DNA of 64,000 nt from Paeniglutamicibacter gangotriensis Lz1y (GCF_000348945.1 NZ_AOCK01000010.1:124001-188000), one strand, 5' to 3'. Shown: positions 36,216 to 46,260, counted from the stretch's first letter. Notes: generated by a model not told the origin, from the letters alone. Numbers and translations: made by a program.

Positions 36216-37163
36216 ATGGCGGCATCCGGCGGAACAAAAGCGGTGGTTGCCGCACTGGCGGCCAACCTGACCATTGCGGTATTCAAGTTTGTGGCCTGGG
36301 CGATGACGGCCTCGTCCTCCATGCTTGCCGAAGCCATCCACTCGGTGGCCGACTCGGGAAACCAGGTGCTGCTGTTGGTGGGTGGCAAAAAAGCCCGCCG
36401 CGAAGCAGACGCGGAGCATCCCTTCGGATATGGGCGTGAACGCTACGTGTATTCGTTCATCGTTTCCATTGTCCTTTTCAGCGTCGGTGGGCTCTTCGCC
36501 CTGTACGAGGCCTGGCAGAAGTTCCAGCACCCGCACGGCATTGAAGGCAAATGGTGGTGGGTTCCGCTGGCGGTGCTGATCGGTGCGATCATCGCCGAGT
36601 CCTTCTCCTTCCGCACGGCCATCATCGAATCGAACTTGGTGCGCGGGACGCAGTCGTGGCCAAAGTTCGTCAAGACCGCCAAGGCCCCGGAACTGCCGGT
36701 GATCCTGCTTGAGGACCTCGGGGCACTTATCGGGCTCGTCCTGGCCCTGTGCGGTGTCAGCCTCACCCTGCTCACCGGAAACGGCATCTGGGACGCCGCC
36801 GGAACCGCCTGCATTGGTCTGCTGCTGGTGGCCATCGCCATCGTGCTGGCAGTGGAAACCAAATCGTTGTTGCTGGGGGAGTCAGCAACTGCCGAACACG
36901 TCAAACTGATTTCCGCGGCCATCACCGTCAAGGGCGCGAAACTGATCCACCTCAAGACCTTGCACCTGGGGCCAGAAGAAATCCTGGTCGCCGCCAAGGT
37001 CTCGGTGCCCCAGGACGCCACAGGCGCCCAGATCGCCGACGCCATCGGTGACGCGGAAGCACGCATTCGTGCCGCTGTTCCGCTCAAGTGCGTGATCTAC
37101 ATTGAGCCCGACATCTTCGGTGCTGTCGACAAAGCCGCGGCCCACACCACTGAGCGGGCGTAA
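36216..37163 (+). CDS. Cation diffusion facilitator (CDF) family transporter
   Basis: A 315-residue proton-coupled divalent-metal exporter. The six-helix membrane domain carries the metal-site motif HSVADSGNQ (HxxxD) and a partner site in ESFSF/LLEDLGALIGLV (the D of EDLG). EHPFGYGRERYVYSF is typical of the family. The C-terminal cytoplasmic domain contains VKLIHLKTLHLGPEEILVAAK-like strands. Zinc, manganese or iron are possible substrates. ATG 36216 matches the start of homologues; earlier in-frame starts (36108-36150) lack support. Confidence 0.85.
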   Translation: MAASGGTKAVVAALAANLTIAVFKFVAWAMTASSSMLAEAIHSVADSGNQVLLLVGGKKARREADAEHPFGYGRERYVYSFIVSIVLFSVGGLFALYEAWQKFQHPHGIEGKWWWVPLAVLIGAIIAESFSFRTAIIESNLVRGTQSWPKFVKTAKAPELPVILLEDLGALIGLVLALCGVSLTLLTGNGIWDAAGTACIGLLLVAIAIVLAVETKSLLLGESATAEHVKLISAAITVKGAKLIHLKTLHLGPEEILVAAKVSVPQDATGAQIADAIGDAEARIRAAVPLKCVIYIEPDIFGAVDKAAAHTTERA

Positions 37164-37168
37164 GCCCC

Positions 37169-37603
37169 ATGGCCTACAAGCAGATCGTCGCCGCAGCAAT
37201 CCTTGATTCGCTCAGTCACCCGCGTAAACTCCTGGCCGCCAGACGCACCTCGCCGCCTGCTTTGGCCGGGCTCTGGGAATTTCCCGGAGGCAAGCTCGAA
37301 TCAGGAGAAAGCTGTGAGGCGGGGGTGGCCCGCGAACTCGTCGAAGAACTTGGCGTCGAGGTGATGCTGGGGACCGAGGTTTTTGGGCCGGAGCCCGAAG
37401 GCTGGGTGCTGAACGAGCACGCCGCGATGCGCGTGTGGTTCGCCGAAATCACCGACGGCACCCCAGACACCTTGGAAGATCACGACCAGTTGGCCTGGGT
37501 GGAACTTGACGCCGAGTCGCTCAAGGCCCTGGACTGGATCCCGGCCGACCTGCCAATCGTGCACGCGGTACTCGCTGACACTTTGGCAGGAGCCACTCGT
37601 TGA
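37169..37603 (+). CDS. NUDIX hydrolase, MutT-type
   Basis: A 144-residue NTP pyrophosphohydrolase likely to remove oxidised nucleotides such as 8-oxo-dGTP. The NUDIX box runs from G41 (GKLESGESCEAG) to ARELVEELGVEV with the REUxEE core intact. AARRTSPPALAGLWEFPGG before it matches MutT. It starts 5 bases after the CDF gene and overlaps the downstream pcp start, so the three are likely co-transcribed. Confidence 0.88.
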   Translation: MAYKQIVAAAILDSLSHPRKLLAARRTSPPALAGLWEFPGGKLESGESCEAGVARELVEELGVEVMLGTEVFGPEPEGWVLNEHAAMRVWFAEITDGTPDTLEDHDQLAWVELDAESLKALDWIPADLPIVHAVLADTLAGATR

Positions 37604-38232
37604 TCCTGCTCACGGGCTTCGAACCCTTTGGAGGGGCGGATTTTAATCCGTCCCAGGCCATCGCGGAACGGGCAGCTGACATTCTTCGCCGACAGGGCCA
37701 CCAGGTGATTACCGCCGAACTACCCTGTGTTTTTGCTACGGCACCTGCAACGTTGGCAGTCTTGCTCGAGCGGTGGCGCCCCCGTGTGGCCATCGGTCTG
37801 GGACTGGCAGGTGGCAGGAAGGGCCTCGGCCTGGAGAAAGTCGCCATCAACCATATCGATGCGCGCATCGCGGATAACGCAGGGCAGCAACCGATCGATG
37901 TGCCGGTGCGCGAGGACGGTGCCAACGCCTATTTCTCCACGCTGCCGCTGAAGGCGTCCCTGCAGGCTCTCGGCGAACCCGTGGATGGAAGCACCCCAGT
38001 GGATGCCGCGATTTCCTATACGGCCGGAAGCTTTGTCTGCAACCAGGTCTTCTATGAACTCATGCACCACCTCGGTGATGTCCCCGAGACTCGAGCCGGA
38101 TTCATCCACGTGCCCTCGATGGAGGCCACGGATCCGCAGATGGAAGATCTGTCCGGGGCGGTCGCCACCGTGGCACGGTTGGCCTTGGATAACGTGGCCG
38201 AACCTCTTTACAGTGCCGGGACCGAATTCTAG
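37600..38232 (+). CDS. pcp: Pyroglutamyl peptidase I (peptidase C15)
   Basis: A 210-residue cytosolic cysteine peptidase that removes N-terminal pyroglutamate. The start MILLTGFEPFGG is the family signature. The catalytic triad is Glu79 in GLGLEKVAIN, Cys147 in GSFVCNQVFY and His170 in GFIHVP. The TTG start overlaps the NUDIX stop as TTGA and has ribosome site GGCAGGAG. A SIMPL-protein gene lies convergently downstream with a 4-base overlap. Confidence 0.93.
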   Translation: MILLTGFEPFGGADFNPSQAIAERAADILRRQGHQVITAELPCVFATAPATLAVLLERWRPRVAIGLGLAGGRKGLGLEKVAINHIDARIADNAGQQPIDVPVREDGANAYFSTLPLKASLQALGEPVDGSTPVDAAISYTAGSFVCNQVFYELMHHLGDVPETRAGFIHVPSMEATDPQMEDLSGAVATVARLALDNVAEPLYSAGTEF

Positions 38233-38885
38233 GAACCTGGCTGCTGGGCGGTCTCGAGGGGCACCAACCGCCATGTCACCTCGAGGCGCACCGTGTGGGT
38301 CTGCTTCCCGGCCACCACCGGCATGGACGAAGAAGCCATGGTCGTAGCTTTGACCCGTGTCAACGGGAAGGCCGGGGCCTCGGCCAACTCACGTATTCGT
38401 TGGACTGTGCCAAGTCGGGTCCCGGATAGCTGCGCCAGCTGCTCGGCCGTAGAGCGGGCATCGGCAAAGGCCGCGTCGCGGGCGTCCACCAGCACCGGTG
38501 CAGGATCCGATACCTCGGCGCGCAAGGAATGGATGCGTAGCGTGTCCCCGCCGGCCGCAACGGCCGCTTCGAGAACTGCGGGAACCGAATCCACCGCAAG
38601 CCCCACGGCCTCCACGGTGGTTTCCGCGTCATAGCCGGCAAACCCCGACTCTTCGTTGCGCCAAGTGCTGCGGGCGGCAAGAGTGATTCCGGTGGTGGAC
38701 AGCTCGGCGGTCGGCGCCGTACTTCCCACCGCGGCAATAACATCCCTGGCCGCGTCCGAGGCACGCGCAAATGCAGAGGCGCCCTGCAGATGGTGCCCTT
38801 GGAGGGTAAACGAAATGTTCATGACATCCGGGACGGCCCAGCTGCTTCCGGTCCCGGGCACGGTGATTCTTGGTGTCTTGCTCAT
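38229..38885 (-). CDS. SIMPL (DUF541) domain protein
   Basis: A 218-residue protein of the SIMPL/DUF541 family. It lacks the usual signal peptide: the start is MSKTPRITVPGTGSSWAVPD. The core contains TTGITLAARSTWRNEESGF, GYDAETTVEAV and DAAFADARSTAEQLAQLSGT. Family members form ring-like oligomers and are linked to stress or membrane functions. The start overlaps the stop of the upstream membrane gene as ATGA. The gene end overlaps pcp by 4 bases on the opposite strand. Confidence 0.85.
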   Translation of the reverse strand: MSKTPRITVPGTGSSWAVPDVMNISFTLQGHHLQGASAFARASDAARDVIAAVGSTAPTAELSTTGITLAARSTWRNEESGFAGYDAETTVEAVGLAVDSVPAVLEAAVAAGGDTLRIHSLRAEVSDPAPVLVDARDAAFADARSTAEQLAQLSGTRLGTVQRIRELAEAPAFPLTRVKATTMASSSMPVVAGKQTHTVRLEVTWRLVPLETAQQPGS

Positions 38886-39385
38886 GCGTGGATGCCTCCT
38901 GCGGGTGGGACGGGTTTCGGAGTGCTACCGGAGCGCAAGCTGCGTCGGATGCCCGCGGCGAGTACCGGGCCCAGCCTGCGGAAAGGGCGTTCAAGGTAGC
39001 CGCCGGCCTGCAGGCCGGCGGCACGTTCAAAGATGTTTCGAGAGGCCGGATCCGAGGTGCGCAACCAGGAATACCCGGCGGCGGCGAAATACAATGGTAG
39101 GAACGGTAACCCGAGGCACAACGCATATTGCGTGCAGTGCTTTTCCTCGTGGGCCAGTAACACGGGGTCGGGCTCCTGGACGCTGAGATACTCGCGGAAG
39201 AAGACCACGTTTCCCACGGTGAAGGCGCCGGCATGGGGCAGCTTCGGGGTGTAGTTCCGTGCCCAGAAGATTCCACGTTCCCCTCGAGACAGCGGCGAAC
39301 CTGCGACGTTTGCCAAGGCCAGACCGGCGAGGGTGGATAGATTCAGCCAGTTGGCGAGCTCGCGGGTACGCTGCCAGGTCTCCAT
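38882..39385 (-). CDS. Hypothetical membrane protein with HEEKH motif
   Basis: A 167-residue protein I cannot assign to a named family. Hydrophobic stretches (LSTLAGLALANVAGS and LGLPFLPLYFAAAGYSWL) suggest membrane association. LLAHEEKHCTQYALCLG contains an HExxH sequence, the core of zinc metallopeptidases, although no third ligand is evident. ATG 39385 was chosen since the longer frame starts in an upstream non-coding region. It overlaps the downstream SIMPL gene as ATGA, so the two are coupled. Confidence 0.6.
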   Translation of the reverse strand: METWQRTRELANWLNLSTLAGLALANVAGSPLSRGERGIFWARNYTPKLPHAGAFTVGNVVFFREYLSVQEPDPVLLAHEEKHCTQYALCLGLPFLPLYFAAAGYSWLRTSDPASRNIFERAAGLQAGGYLERPFRRLGPVLAAGIRRSLRSGSTPKPVPPAGGIHA

Positions 39386-39533
39386 GCTTCCCCAGTGTAT
39401 CCACCCGAAGCAACGCTGCGGCAGGGGGGCCGTCAGAGTGCTGAATTCTTGGGGTAGCCACGTCAACCATTAGGGTTGGAAGCTGAACCGGGGCCTCGTT
39501 GCCGAGAGTTGCCCCGCATGCTGAGGAGATTTG

Positions 39534-40190
39534 ATGAAGAAGACCCTATCCGTCATTGGTGTCATGGTGGCATTGGTGTTGAGCCTGACCGGCTGCATGA
39601 AGATGGATGTGGATCTGGTGGTTGAAAGCCCGGAAAAAGCCTCCATGGACATGGTCATGGCCTTTGATACCAAGGCCGTCGGCGATGCCAGCGTCGCAGA
39701 CCTCCTGAAGCAGATGGGCACCAGCGAGGAAAAGCTCTTTGAGAACTTCCCCGAGGACGCACAGAAGAGCCCCTATGAAAAAGACGGATACAAGGGCTAC
39801 ACCTTCAGTGTCCAGGACAGGTCGCTGACCGACATGGGCGACATCTCCGGGGAACTTGGCTCGAAGGTCAATATCGACTTCACCGATGGGCAGTACCACT
39901 TCGCTGGCCAAGGCCTTTCCGGTGGCGACACCTCGACCATGAACGAATCCACGATGACGGTGAGCTTCCCCGGTGAAGTGGTCTCCGCCAGCAAGGGCGC
40001 GACCATCGAGGGCAATACCGTCAGCTTCGACATGCTCAAGACCCAAGGCGCGATGACGGCGGTAGCCAACCCGAAGGACAACACCACGTTGTACCTGTCC
40101 TTTGGCATGGGCGGTCTGGCACTGCTCGGAGCCATCATCGGGGTGTCCCTGATGCGCCGCCCCGAGACGGACTCGCAGCTACACGCTTAG
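39534..40190 (+). CDS. LppM-like membrane lipoprotein
   Basis: A 218-residue exported protein. The signal ends in a lipobox LSLTGC with Cys near residue 21, then MKMDVDLVV. The beta-rich domain resembles LppM of mycobacteria (Rv2171), and a C-terminal helix (LSFGMGGLALLGAIIGVSLM) anchors the other end. LppM has been tied to surface properties in pathogens; in this environmental lineage the role is unknown. ATG 39534 with AGGAG (39524-39528) is preferred over TTG 39531. Confidence 0.78.
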   Translation: MKKTLSVIGVMVALVLSLTGCMKMDVDLVVESPEKASMDMVMAFDTKAVGDASVADLLKQMGTSEEKLFENFPEDAQKSPYEKDGYKGYTFSVQDRSLTDMGDISGELGSKVNIDFTDGQYHFAGQGLSGGDTSTMNESTMTVSFPGEVVSASKGATIEGNTVSFDMLKTQGAMTAVANPKDNTTLYLSFGMGGLALLGAIIGVSLMRRPETDSQLHA

Positions 40191-40240
40191 AGATTCTTCA
40201 CGAGGCCGTCGGTTACTTCGGCGGCCGACAGAAAACCAAC

Positions 40241-40284
40241 AAGGGGACCTTGCGCCGAGAAATTTCTCGGCGCAAGGTCCCCTT
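40241..40284. terminator. Perfect 44-base palindrome, bidirectional terminator
   Basis: Two exactly complementary 22-base halves (40241-40262 and 40263-40284), centred on GAAATTTC, lie between the convergent lppM-like and pbp genes. The AA/TT ends allow termination on both strands. Confidence 0.9.
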
Positions 40285-40303
40285 TGGTGCTTGCGGGGGA
40301 GGA

Positions 40304-42214
40304 TCAGCCCTGTGTGGCGTCGGTGAGGAACTTGCCCACGATCGGGCCTGCGGTCTGCGCGCCTCCGCTGCCGTCGGCGACAAACACCGCCACGGCAAGA
40401 TCTCCCTGGGCCGCGATCGACCAGGCGTGGGCGTTGCGCTCGCCATCATATTCAGCGGTGCCGCTCTTGCCGATGACCTTGGGACCGGGGATGTCGCGAA
40501 GTTCCTTGAGCGTGCCGTGGTCCACAACCCCGGCCATCATCGATGCCAGGTCCTTGGCCTCGTCGGCGGTCAGTGGATTCTTAGGTTTCGGGGCAGCATC
40601 GGGCTTGGGATCATCGATCAGGTGCGGGGTGACGGTGCCGCCGTTCTGGATGGAAGCCGCGACGGTGGCCATGCCCAGCGCGGAGGACTGCACGATGCCC
40701 TGACCGATGCCGTTGGCTGCCAGTTCGGTGCCGGAGGAATCATCCGGGACCGAGCCAAGGAACGATCCGGCTCCGGTCGAGGGGCTCAGATTCAGCCCCA
40801 GGGCTGCCGCCGCGTCGGCCAGTGCCGGGGACTTGGCATCGGCGGCACCCTTTAGGAAGACGGTGTTGCAGGACTGCGCGAGTGCTTCGGAGAGCTGGAT
40901 CTCGCCCAAGGCCGAGGCAGGGTAGCCGTCGTAGTTCTTGAATTCCTTGCCGTCCACCGTCATGGTGGCAGGGCAAGCGACGGAAGTCTTGGGGGTATCC
41001 CCGTTGCGGAGCATCGCCAACGCGGTGATCACCTTGAAGGTGGAACCCGGGGCGTACTTACCCAGCATGGCGGTGTTCTGCGCGTTGTCCTCGGGGCCGG
41101 ACGCCGCGGCGAGGATCGCCCCGTCCGAAGGCCGAACCGCCACCAAGGCGGCATCAGAGTCCGACTCAGCTACTAGCGACTCGGCAAGCTGTTGCATGTC
41201 GCGATCCAGCGTGGTGACCAGGTTCTTTCCATCCACCGCGTCCTGGCTTGCCAACGTGGAGAGAACATTTTTGTCCTGGTCATAGATGTTGATGCTGTAA
41301 CCCTTGGTCCCGGCCAGCCGGTCTTGGTACGACTTTTGCAAACCCGAGAGCCCGACCTGGTCCCCGGCGTTGACGGTGCCCTTGGAATTGGCCACGATCT
41401 CCGCGGTGGCCTCTCCCACTGAGCCCAGAATGGCCCGGGCAAAGGTGCGTGTGGGAGCCAATGGCAAGGTGGCCGGTTGGGCCAGCACCCCGGGGATCGC
41501 GTCAAGTTCCTCATCGGTCACGGTGCGATCGATGTCATCGCGCAGCGTGATGGCAACGACGAAGGCCCGCTCGCCTCCGGCTACCACCCGCGCGGCGTAG
41601 GGCTCAGGGTCAATCTCAAGCAGTTTGGCCAGGGCCTTGGCCGATGACTCCCACTCGGATTCCTCCACTGCTTCCTTATTGATTCCGATGCGCAGCACCG
41701 GCCGATCGGTCACCAGGGCAGCCTTGCTGTCCCCGATGATGTCCCCGCGTGCCGAGCCGCTGGTGCGCTTGGCCACGTATTGGCCGGCTTCCAGCTCCGG
41801 TACTGCGATGGAGGGGGAGTAGCGTACGGCCCAGGTATCGGCCTGCTCATCCAGCTCGAGGATAGCGGTGGTGGTGTAGGTCCAGTCGGTGTCGGTGGAA
41901 TCAATGTCCCAGACCGTGGAATAGGTGGCAGTCGCGGTCTGGGGATCGGCCGAGTCCTCGTCCTCGCTGACCGAGTCCAGGGTGACGCTGCGCTTGATGG
42001 ATTCCATGGGGGCCAGCGCCGTGGCTAATTCGGCGGTAGCACTGGCGGCATCGGTCCCTGCCAGCGGGACCGCGGACAGGTCTACGTCCTGCAGGGAGGT
42101 GGCCAGCAGGGTGGCGGTGGCCTCGGGGGATGGCGGTGCCGAACAGGCGCTGAGGGAGCCTGCCATCAGCAGCGCGGCGGCGGGCAGGGCGAAGGTACGA
42201 AGGGCTCGTGACAT
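40304..42214 (-). CDS. Class B penicillin-binding protein (MecA N-domain type)
   Basis: A 636-residue lipoprotein-type transpeptidase that cross-links peptidoglycan. A signal with lipobox SLSAC is followed by an NTF2-like MecA N-domain (about 30-150), a dimerisation domain, and the transpeptidase domain. The active-site motifs are STFK (near 390), SCN (near 449) and KSGT (near 585). The N-domain occurs in PBP2a/PBP3-like proteins and in actinobacterial PbpA relatives, so moderate beta-lactam tolerance is possible but not demonstrated. ATG 42214 gives a lipoprotein signal; the longer frame would not. It is transcribed alone. Confidence 0.88.
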   Translation of the reverse strand: MSRALRTFALPAAALLMAGSLSACSAPPSPEATATLLATSLQDVDLSAVPLAGTDAASATAELATALAPMESIKRSVTLDSVSEDEDSADPQTATATYSTVWDIDSTDTDWTYTTTAILELDEQADTWAVRYSPSIAVPELEAGQYVAKRTSGSARGDIIGDSKAALVTDRPVLRIGINKEAVEESEWESSAKALAKLLEIDPEPYAARVVAGGERAFVVAITLRDDIDRTVTDEELDAIPGVLAQPATLPLAPTRTFARAILGSVGEATAEIVANSKGTVNAGDQVGLSGLQKSYQDRLAGTKGYSINIYDQDKNVLSTLASQDAVDGKNLVTTLDRDMQQLAESLVAESDSDAALVAVRPSDGAILAAASGPEDNAQNTAMLGKYAPGSTFKVITALAMLRNGDTPKTSVACPATMTVDGKEFKNYDGYPASALGEIQLSEALAQSCNTVFLKGAADAKSPALADAAAALGLNLSPSTGAGSFLGSVPDDSSGTELAANGIGQGIVQSSALGMATVAASIQNGGTVTPHLIDDPKPDAAPKPKNPLTADEAKDLASMMAGVVDHGTLKELRDIPGPKVIGKSGTAEYDGERNAHAWSIAAQGDLAVAVFVADGSGGAQTAGPIVGKFLTDATQG

Positions 42215-42367
42215 GAGATAACTATCGCCTAACCCGCTCCCGGCTGTCCACAAAGAGTAAGGGTCGTGACGCGGGTGCACCGCGATTCAGGGCTGGGCGA
42301 GATCAGCACCTAGAATAGTGAGCAGAACCAGATACACAATCAACAGTGAAAAGGGCCGTAGAACCCC

Positions 42368-43456
42368 ATGTCTGAACCCACGAGTCCGGAAACGGCCGTC
42401 CTTGACGGCCTAGTGCCGGTCGTCCCGCACCCCACCGACGAGGTCGGCGTCAACGTCGCGGTACAAGCAGCGTTGGCGGCTTTTGCCGCCGCAGGCAACC
42501 TCGATGAGCTGAAGAGCGCACGTTTGGCCCACTCCGGGGAGAAGTCCCCGTTGTCGCTGGCCAACCGCGAGATCGGCCGCCTAGATAAGAGTGAGAAGGC
42601 TGTTGCCGGCAAGCTCATGGGCGCCTCCCGTGGACGGGTCAACAAGGCCCTGGCCGACCGCACCGCGGTGCTGGAGGCCGAGGACGCCGCACGGATCCTG
42701 GTTGAGGAAACCGTCGACGTGACGGCTGCCCCGCGCCGCCGCCGTGCCGGTGCCAGGCACCCGCTGTCCACCCTGCAGGACCGCGTCTCGGACATCTTCG
42801 TGGGCATGGGCTGGGAAATCGCCGAGGGCCCCGAGGTCGAATCCGAGTGGTTCAACTTCGACGCACTGAACTTCGCTCCGGATCACCCGGCGCGCGAAAT
42901 GCAAGACACCTTCTTCATCGACCCGGTCGACTCGCATCTGCTGTTGCGCACCCACACCTCCCCGGTGCAGGTCCGCTCCATGCTCGAGCGCGAGGTGCCG
43001 ATGTACGTGCTGTGCCCGGGACGGGTCTACCGCACCGACGAGCTCGACGCTACCCACACCCCGGTCTTCCACCAGTTCGAGGGTCTGGCCATCGACAAGA
43101 ACCTGACCATGGCCGATTTGCGTGGCACCTTGGAGCACTTCGCCCGGCAGATGTTTGGCGACGATGCCTCCATCCGCCTGCGCCCCAACTTCTTCCCGTT
43201 CACCGAACCATCAGCAGAACTGGATATCTGGCACCCAGGTGCCAAGGGCGGTCCGCGCTGGATCGAGTGGGGCGGATGCGGCATGGTCAACCCCAACGTG
43301 TTGCGCGCCGCGGGCATCGACCCGGAGGAGTACTCCGGGTTCGCCTTCGGCATGGGCGTGGAGCGCACGCTCATGTTCCGCAACGAGGTCCCCGACATGC
43401 ACGACATGATCGAGGGCGATATCCGCTTCAGCGAGCACTTCGGGATGGAGATCTAA
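42368..43456 (+). CDS. pheS: Phenylalanine-tRNA ligase alpha subunit
   Basis: A 362-residue catalytic subunit that activates Phe and charges tRNA-Phe together with PheT. The N-terminal coiled-coil arm covers about residues 30-110. Class II motif 1 is near [19 protein letters not shown], motif 2 includes [21 protein letters not shown], and motif 3 is [14 protein letters not shown] -10-like TAGAAT at 42311-42316 gives a leader of about 45 bases. pheT starts 3 bases after the stop. Confidence 0.97.
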   Translation: MSEPTSPETAVLDGLVPVVPHPTDEVGVNVAVQAALAAFAAAGNLDELKSARLAHSGEKSPLSLANREIGRLDKSEKAVAGKLMGASRGRVNKALADRTAVLEAEDAARILVEETVDVTAAPRRRRAGARHPLSTLQDRVSDIFVGMGWEIAEGPEVESEWFNFDALNFAPDHPAREMQDTFFIDPVDSHLLLRTHTSPVQVRSMLEREVPMYVLCPGRVYRTDELDATHTPVFHQFEGLAIDKNLTMADLRGTLEHFARQMFGDDASIRLRPNFFPFTEPSAELDIWHPGAKGGPRWIEWGGCGMVNPNVLRAAGIDPEEYSGFAFGMGVERTLMFRNEVPDMHDMIEGDIRFSEHFGMEI

Positions 43457-43459
43457 GTT

Positions 43460-46000
43460 ATGCGTATTCCCCTTTCATGGCTGCGCGAATACGCGCAGGT
43501 TCCGGCCGATGCCTCGGCCGAAGACGTGATGAACGAGTTGGTCAAGGTTGGCCTCGAGGAAGAGGACGTGCACCGTCCCACCGACTCGATAACAGGTCCC
43601 ATCGTGGTCGGCCAGGTGCTGTCCATCGTCAAGGAGGAGCAGACCAACGGCAAGACCATCAACTGGTGCCAGGTCCGTGTGGTGCCCGAAGGGCAGCCAC
43701 AGACCTTGACGAACGAGGGAATCGATCCCTCGGGTGTGCAGGGCATCATCTGCGGCGCCCACAACTTCGTCGCGGGTGACAAGGTGGTTGTCACCCTGCC
43801 CGGCGCCGTGCTACCAGGAGACTTCAGGATCACCCCGCGCAAGACCTACGGGCATATTTCGGCAGGCATGATCGCATCCTCCCGCGAGCTGGGCATCGGG
43901 GATGACCACGACGGCATCATCGTGCTCTCGCGCTTGGGCCTTGACCCGGAGGTTGGCACCGACGCGATGGAGCTGCTCGGTCTCTACGACCAGGCCGCCG
44001 AAATCAACGTCACCCCGGACCGCTCCTACGCGTTCTCCATCCGCGGTGTGGCTCGCGAATACGCGCACGCCACGGGCACCACGTTCACCGACCCGGCCTC
44101 GCTGGTCACGGTGGATGCGGCAACCGCCGAAGGCCACCCGGTGAAGCTTCAAGATGCAGCTGGCATCTACGGGGTTCCGGGCTGCGACAGGTTCGTCACC
44201 CGCAAGGTCACCGGAATAAACCCGGCACTGCCCACCCCTCCGTGGATGGCTAGCCGGCTGAACCTGGCAGGCATGCGCTCGATCTCCCTGGTCGTGGACA
44301 TCTCCAACTACGTGATGCTGGAACTGGGACAGCCGCTGCACTTCTACGATGCGGACAAGCTCACCGGAGCCATCACCGTGCGTCGGGCCAACCCGTGCGA
44401 GACGCTCAAGACCCTGGATACCAAGGAACGCAAGCTGCACGTCGAGGATCTGCTGATCACCGACGAGTCCGGTGCCATCGGCGTGGCCGGTGTCATGGGC
44501 GGATCCGCCACCGAGGTGTCGGACACGACCACTTCGGTACTGATCGAGGCGGCGCACTTCGAGCCGATCTCCATCGCTCGTTCGCGTCGCCGCCACAAGC
44601 TGCCTTCCGAGGCATCCAAGCGCTTCGAGCGCGGCGTGGACTGGGAAGTTGCCGACGAGGCGGCCCAGCGTGCCGTGGATCTGTTGGTCCAGCTGGCCGA
44701 CGGCACCGCCACCACGGAGATCACCGACGCGGGCACCCGTCCCGCACCGACGCTCATCGACCTGCCCGCAGGCTTCGCTTCGGCACTGATCGGCATCGAG
44801 TACACCGACGAGCAGATCACCTGGGCGCTGGGCGAGATCGGTGCGCAGCTCGAGGAAATTGAGGGTGGGCTGCGCGTCACCGCGCCGTCCTGGCGCCCGG
44901 ATTTGGCCACCAAGCAGGATCTAGTCGAGGAAATCGCTCGACTGGTGGGCTACCACCTGATCCCCGCCACGTTGCCTACCGCGCCTCCGGGCCGTGGCTA
45001 CTCCCGTGTGCAGTCCCAGCGTCGCCGCGTCGTGGCCGCCCTGGCAGACGCAGGGCTCACCGAGGTGCTCTCCTACCCGTTTGTCACCAAGGCGCAGAAC
45101 AACACCTTCGGTGCCCCCGAGGCCGGCGACGTTGCCGCGGTGAAGCTGAACAACCCGCTCTCCAGCGAGTACGGGTTCATGCGCACCTCGATCCTGCCCG
45201 GCCTGCTGGGCATCGCACGGCGCAACCACGGCCGCGGATTCCGCGACCTGGCCCTCTACGAGGCAGGCCAGGTGTTCCTGCCCGGCGAGGTGCTGGGCAC
45301 CTCGTCGATCCCGCCGTTGGGCATTCGTCCCTCCGAGGAGGAGCTGGAAGCGCTGTACAACGGGTTGCCGCACCAGCCGACGCACATTGCAGCGGTGCTC
45401 ACCGGGCATGATTCTCCGGTGGCGGCGGAACACACCCCGCGCGTCTACGACTGGGCTGACGCCTTGGACGCGGCCAAGCTGGTCGGGGACGTCCTGGGCG
45501 TGGAGGTCGTGGTCTCCCAGGGATCACACCAGGCATTCCACCCCGGCCGCACCGCGGCCCTGGCGCTGCGCGATGGCACGTTCATCGGCTACGCCGGCGA
45601 GCTTCACCCGAAGCTGCTGGCCGAGCTGGATCTGCCCGAGCGCACCGTGGCCATGGAAATCAACGCCGACGAGCTTTTTGAGGCCGCCGCCGATGTGATC
45701 GTGGCCAAGGAAATCTCCACCTACCCGATCTCCACCCAGGACGTCGCCCTGGTCGTGGACGAGGGCATCGTGGCCTCGGACGTGTTGGAGGCCCTGCGCG
45801 AAGGCGCCGGTGAACTACTTGAAGACATTGCGCTCTTTGACGTGTACTCCGGCACCGGCATCGAAGATGGCAAGAAGTCGCTGGCCTTCGGCCTGCGCTT
45901 CCGTGCCACCGACCGCACGCTGACTGCCGACGAGGCCTCCGAGGCTCGTGCAGCAGCCACGGCCCTGGCGGCCGAGCGCTTCGGTGCCGTGCAGCGCTAG
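43460..46000 (+). CDS. pheT: Phenylalanine-tRNA ligase beta subunit
   Basis: An 846-residue subunit with the full bacterial domain set: EMAP-like tRNA-binding fold (residues 40-150), B3/B4 editing region, B5 (GYHLIPATLPTAPPG before the core), the pseudo-catalytic core and a C-terminal ferredoxin-fold anticodon-binding domain (EISTYPISTQDVALVVDE). It forms the (alpha-beta)2 enzyme with PheS. The length is slightly above the E. coli protein. A weak hairpin follows. Confidence 0.97.
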   Translation: MRIPLSWLREYAQVPADASAEDVMNELVKVGLEEEDVHRPTDSITGPIVVGQVLSIVKEEQTNGKTINWCQVRVVPEGQPQTLTNEGIDPSGVQGIICGAHNFVAGDKVVVTLPGAVLPGDFRITPRKTYGHISAGMIASSRELGIGDDHDGIIVLSRLGLDPEVGTDAMELLGLYDQAAEINVTPDRSYAFSIRGVAREYAHATGTTFTDPASLVTVDAATAEGHPVKLQDAAGIYGVPGCDRFVTRKVTGINPALPTPPWMASRLNLAGMRSISLVVDISNYVMLELGQPLHFYDADKLTGAITVRRANPCETLKTLDTKERKLHVEDLLITDESGAIGVAGVMGGSATEVSDTTTSVLIEAAHFEPISIARSRRRHKLPSEASKRFERGVDWEVADEAAQRAVDLLVQLADGTATTEITDAGTRPAPTLIDLPAGFASALIGIEYTDEQITWALGEIGAQLEEIEGGLRVTAPSWRPDLATKQDLVEEIARLVGYHLIPATLPTAPPGRGYSRVQSQRRRVVAALADAGLTEVLSYPFVTKAQNNTFGAPEAGDVAAVKLNNPLSSEYGFMRTSILPGLLGIARRNHGRGFRDLALYEAGQVFLPGEVLGTSSIPPLGIRPSEEELEALYNGLPHQPTHIAAVLTGHDSPVAAEHTPRVYDWADALDAAKLVGDVLGVEVVVSQGSHQAFHPGRTAALALRDGTFIGYAGELHPKLLAELDLPERTVAMEINADELFEAAADVIVAKEISTYPISTQDVALVVDEGIVASDVLEALREGAGELLEDIALFDVYSGTGIEDGKKSLAFGLRFRATDRTLTADEASEARAAATALAAERFGAVQR

Positions 46001-46024
46001 TCTCAGCAACATCTGATCCGGTAG

Positions 46025-46071
46025 GGGGTCGGCATTCGTTCATCACGTATGTGGTGGCGATGCCGACCCCT
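46025..46071 (+). terminator. Hairpin after pheT
   Basis: GGGGTCGGCAT (46025-46035) pairs with ATGCCGACCCC (46060-46070). No T-tract follows, so it may be a rho-type stabiliser and not a strong terminator. Confidence 0.55.
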
Positions 46072-46260
46072 GCTGCGTTAAGTTCAATGAGCCGGAATGC
46101 TTTGATATGTTCCGAGTGATTTCCCTGGAGAAGCTACGCACTGTCGACAAGGAATGAATCGGATGTACCGGAGGGACGCCCGATGCTGTCGCCCACCATG
46201 CTAAGGCTTGATTCCTGGGGCTCTGGAGCCGAGCCTTACCGGCATGCCTAGAGTTGGAAG

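Noticed and set aside
46201-46240. tRNA-like or riboswitch-like fold upstream of the toxin remnant
   Set aside because: Only a 7-base inverted repeat is present, with no cloverleaf; an operator is more likely.
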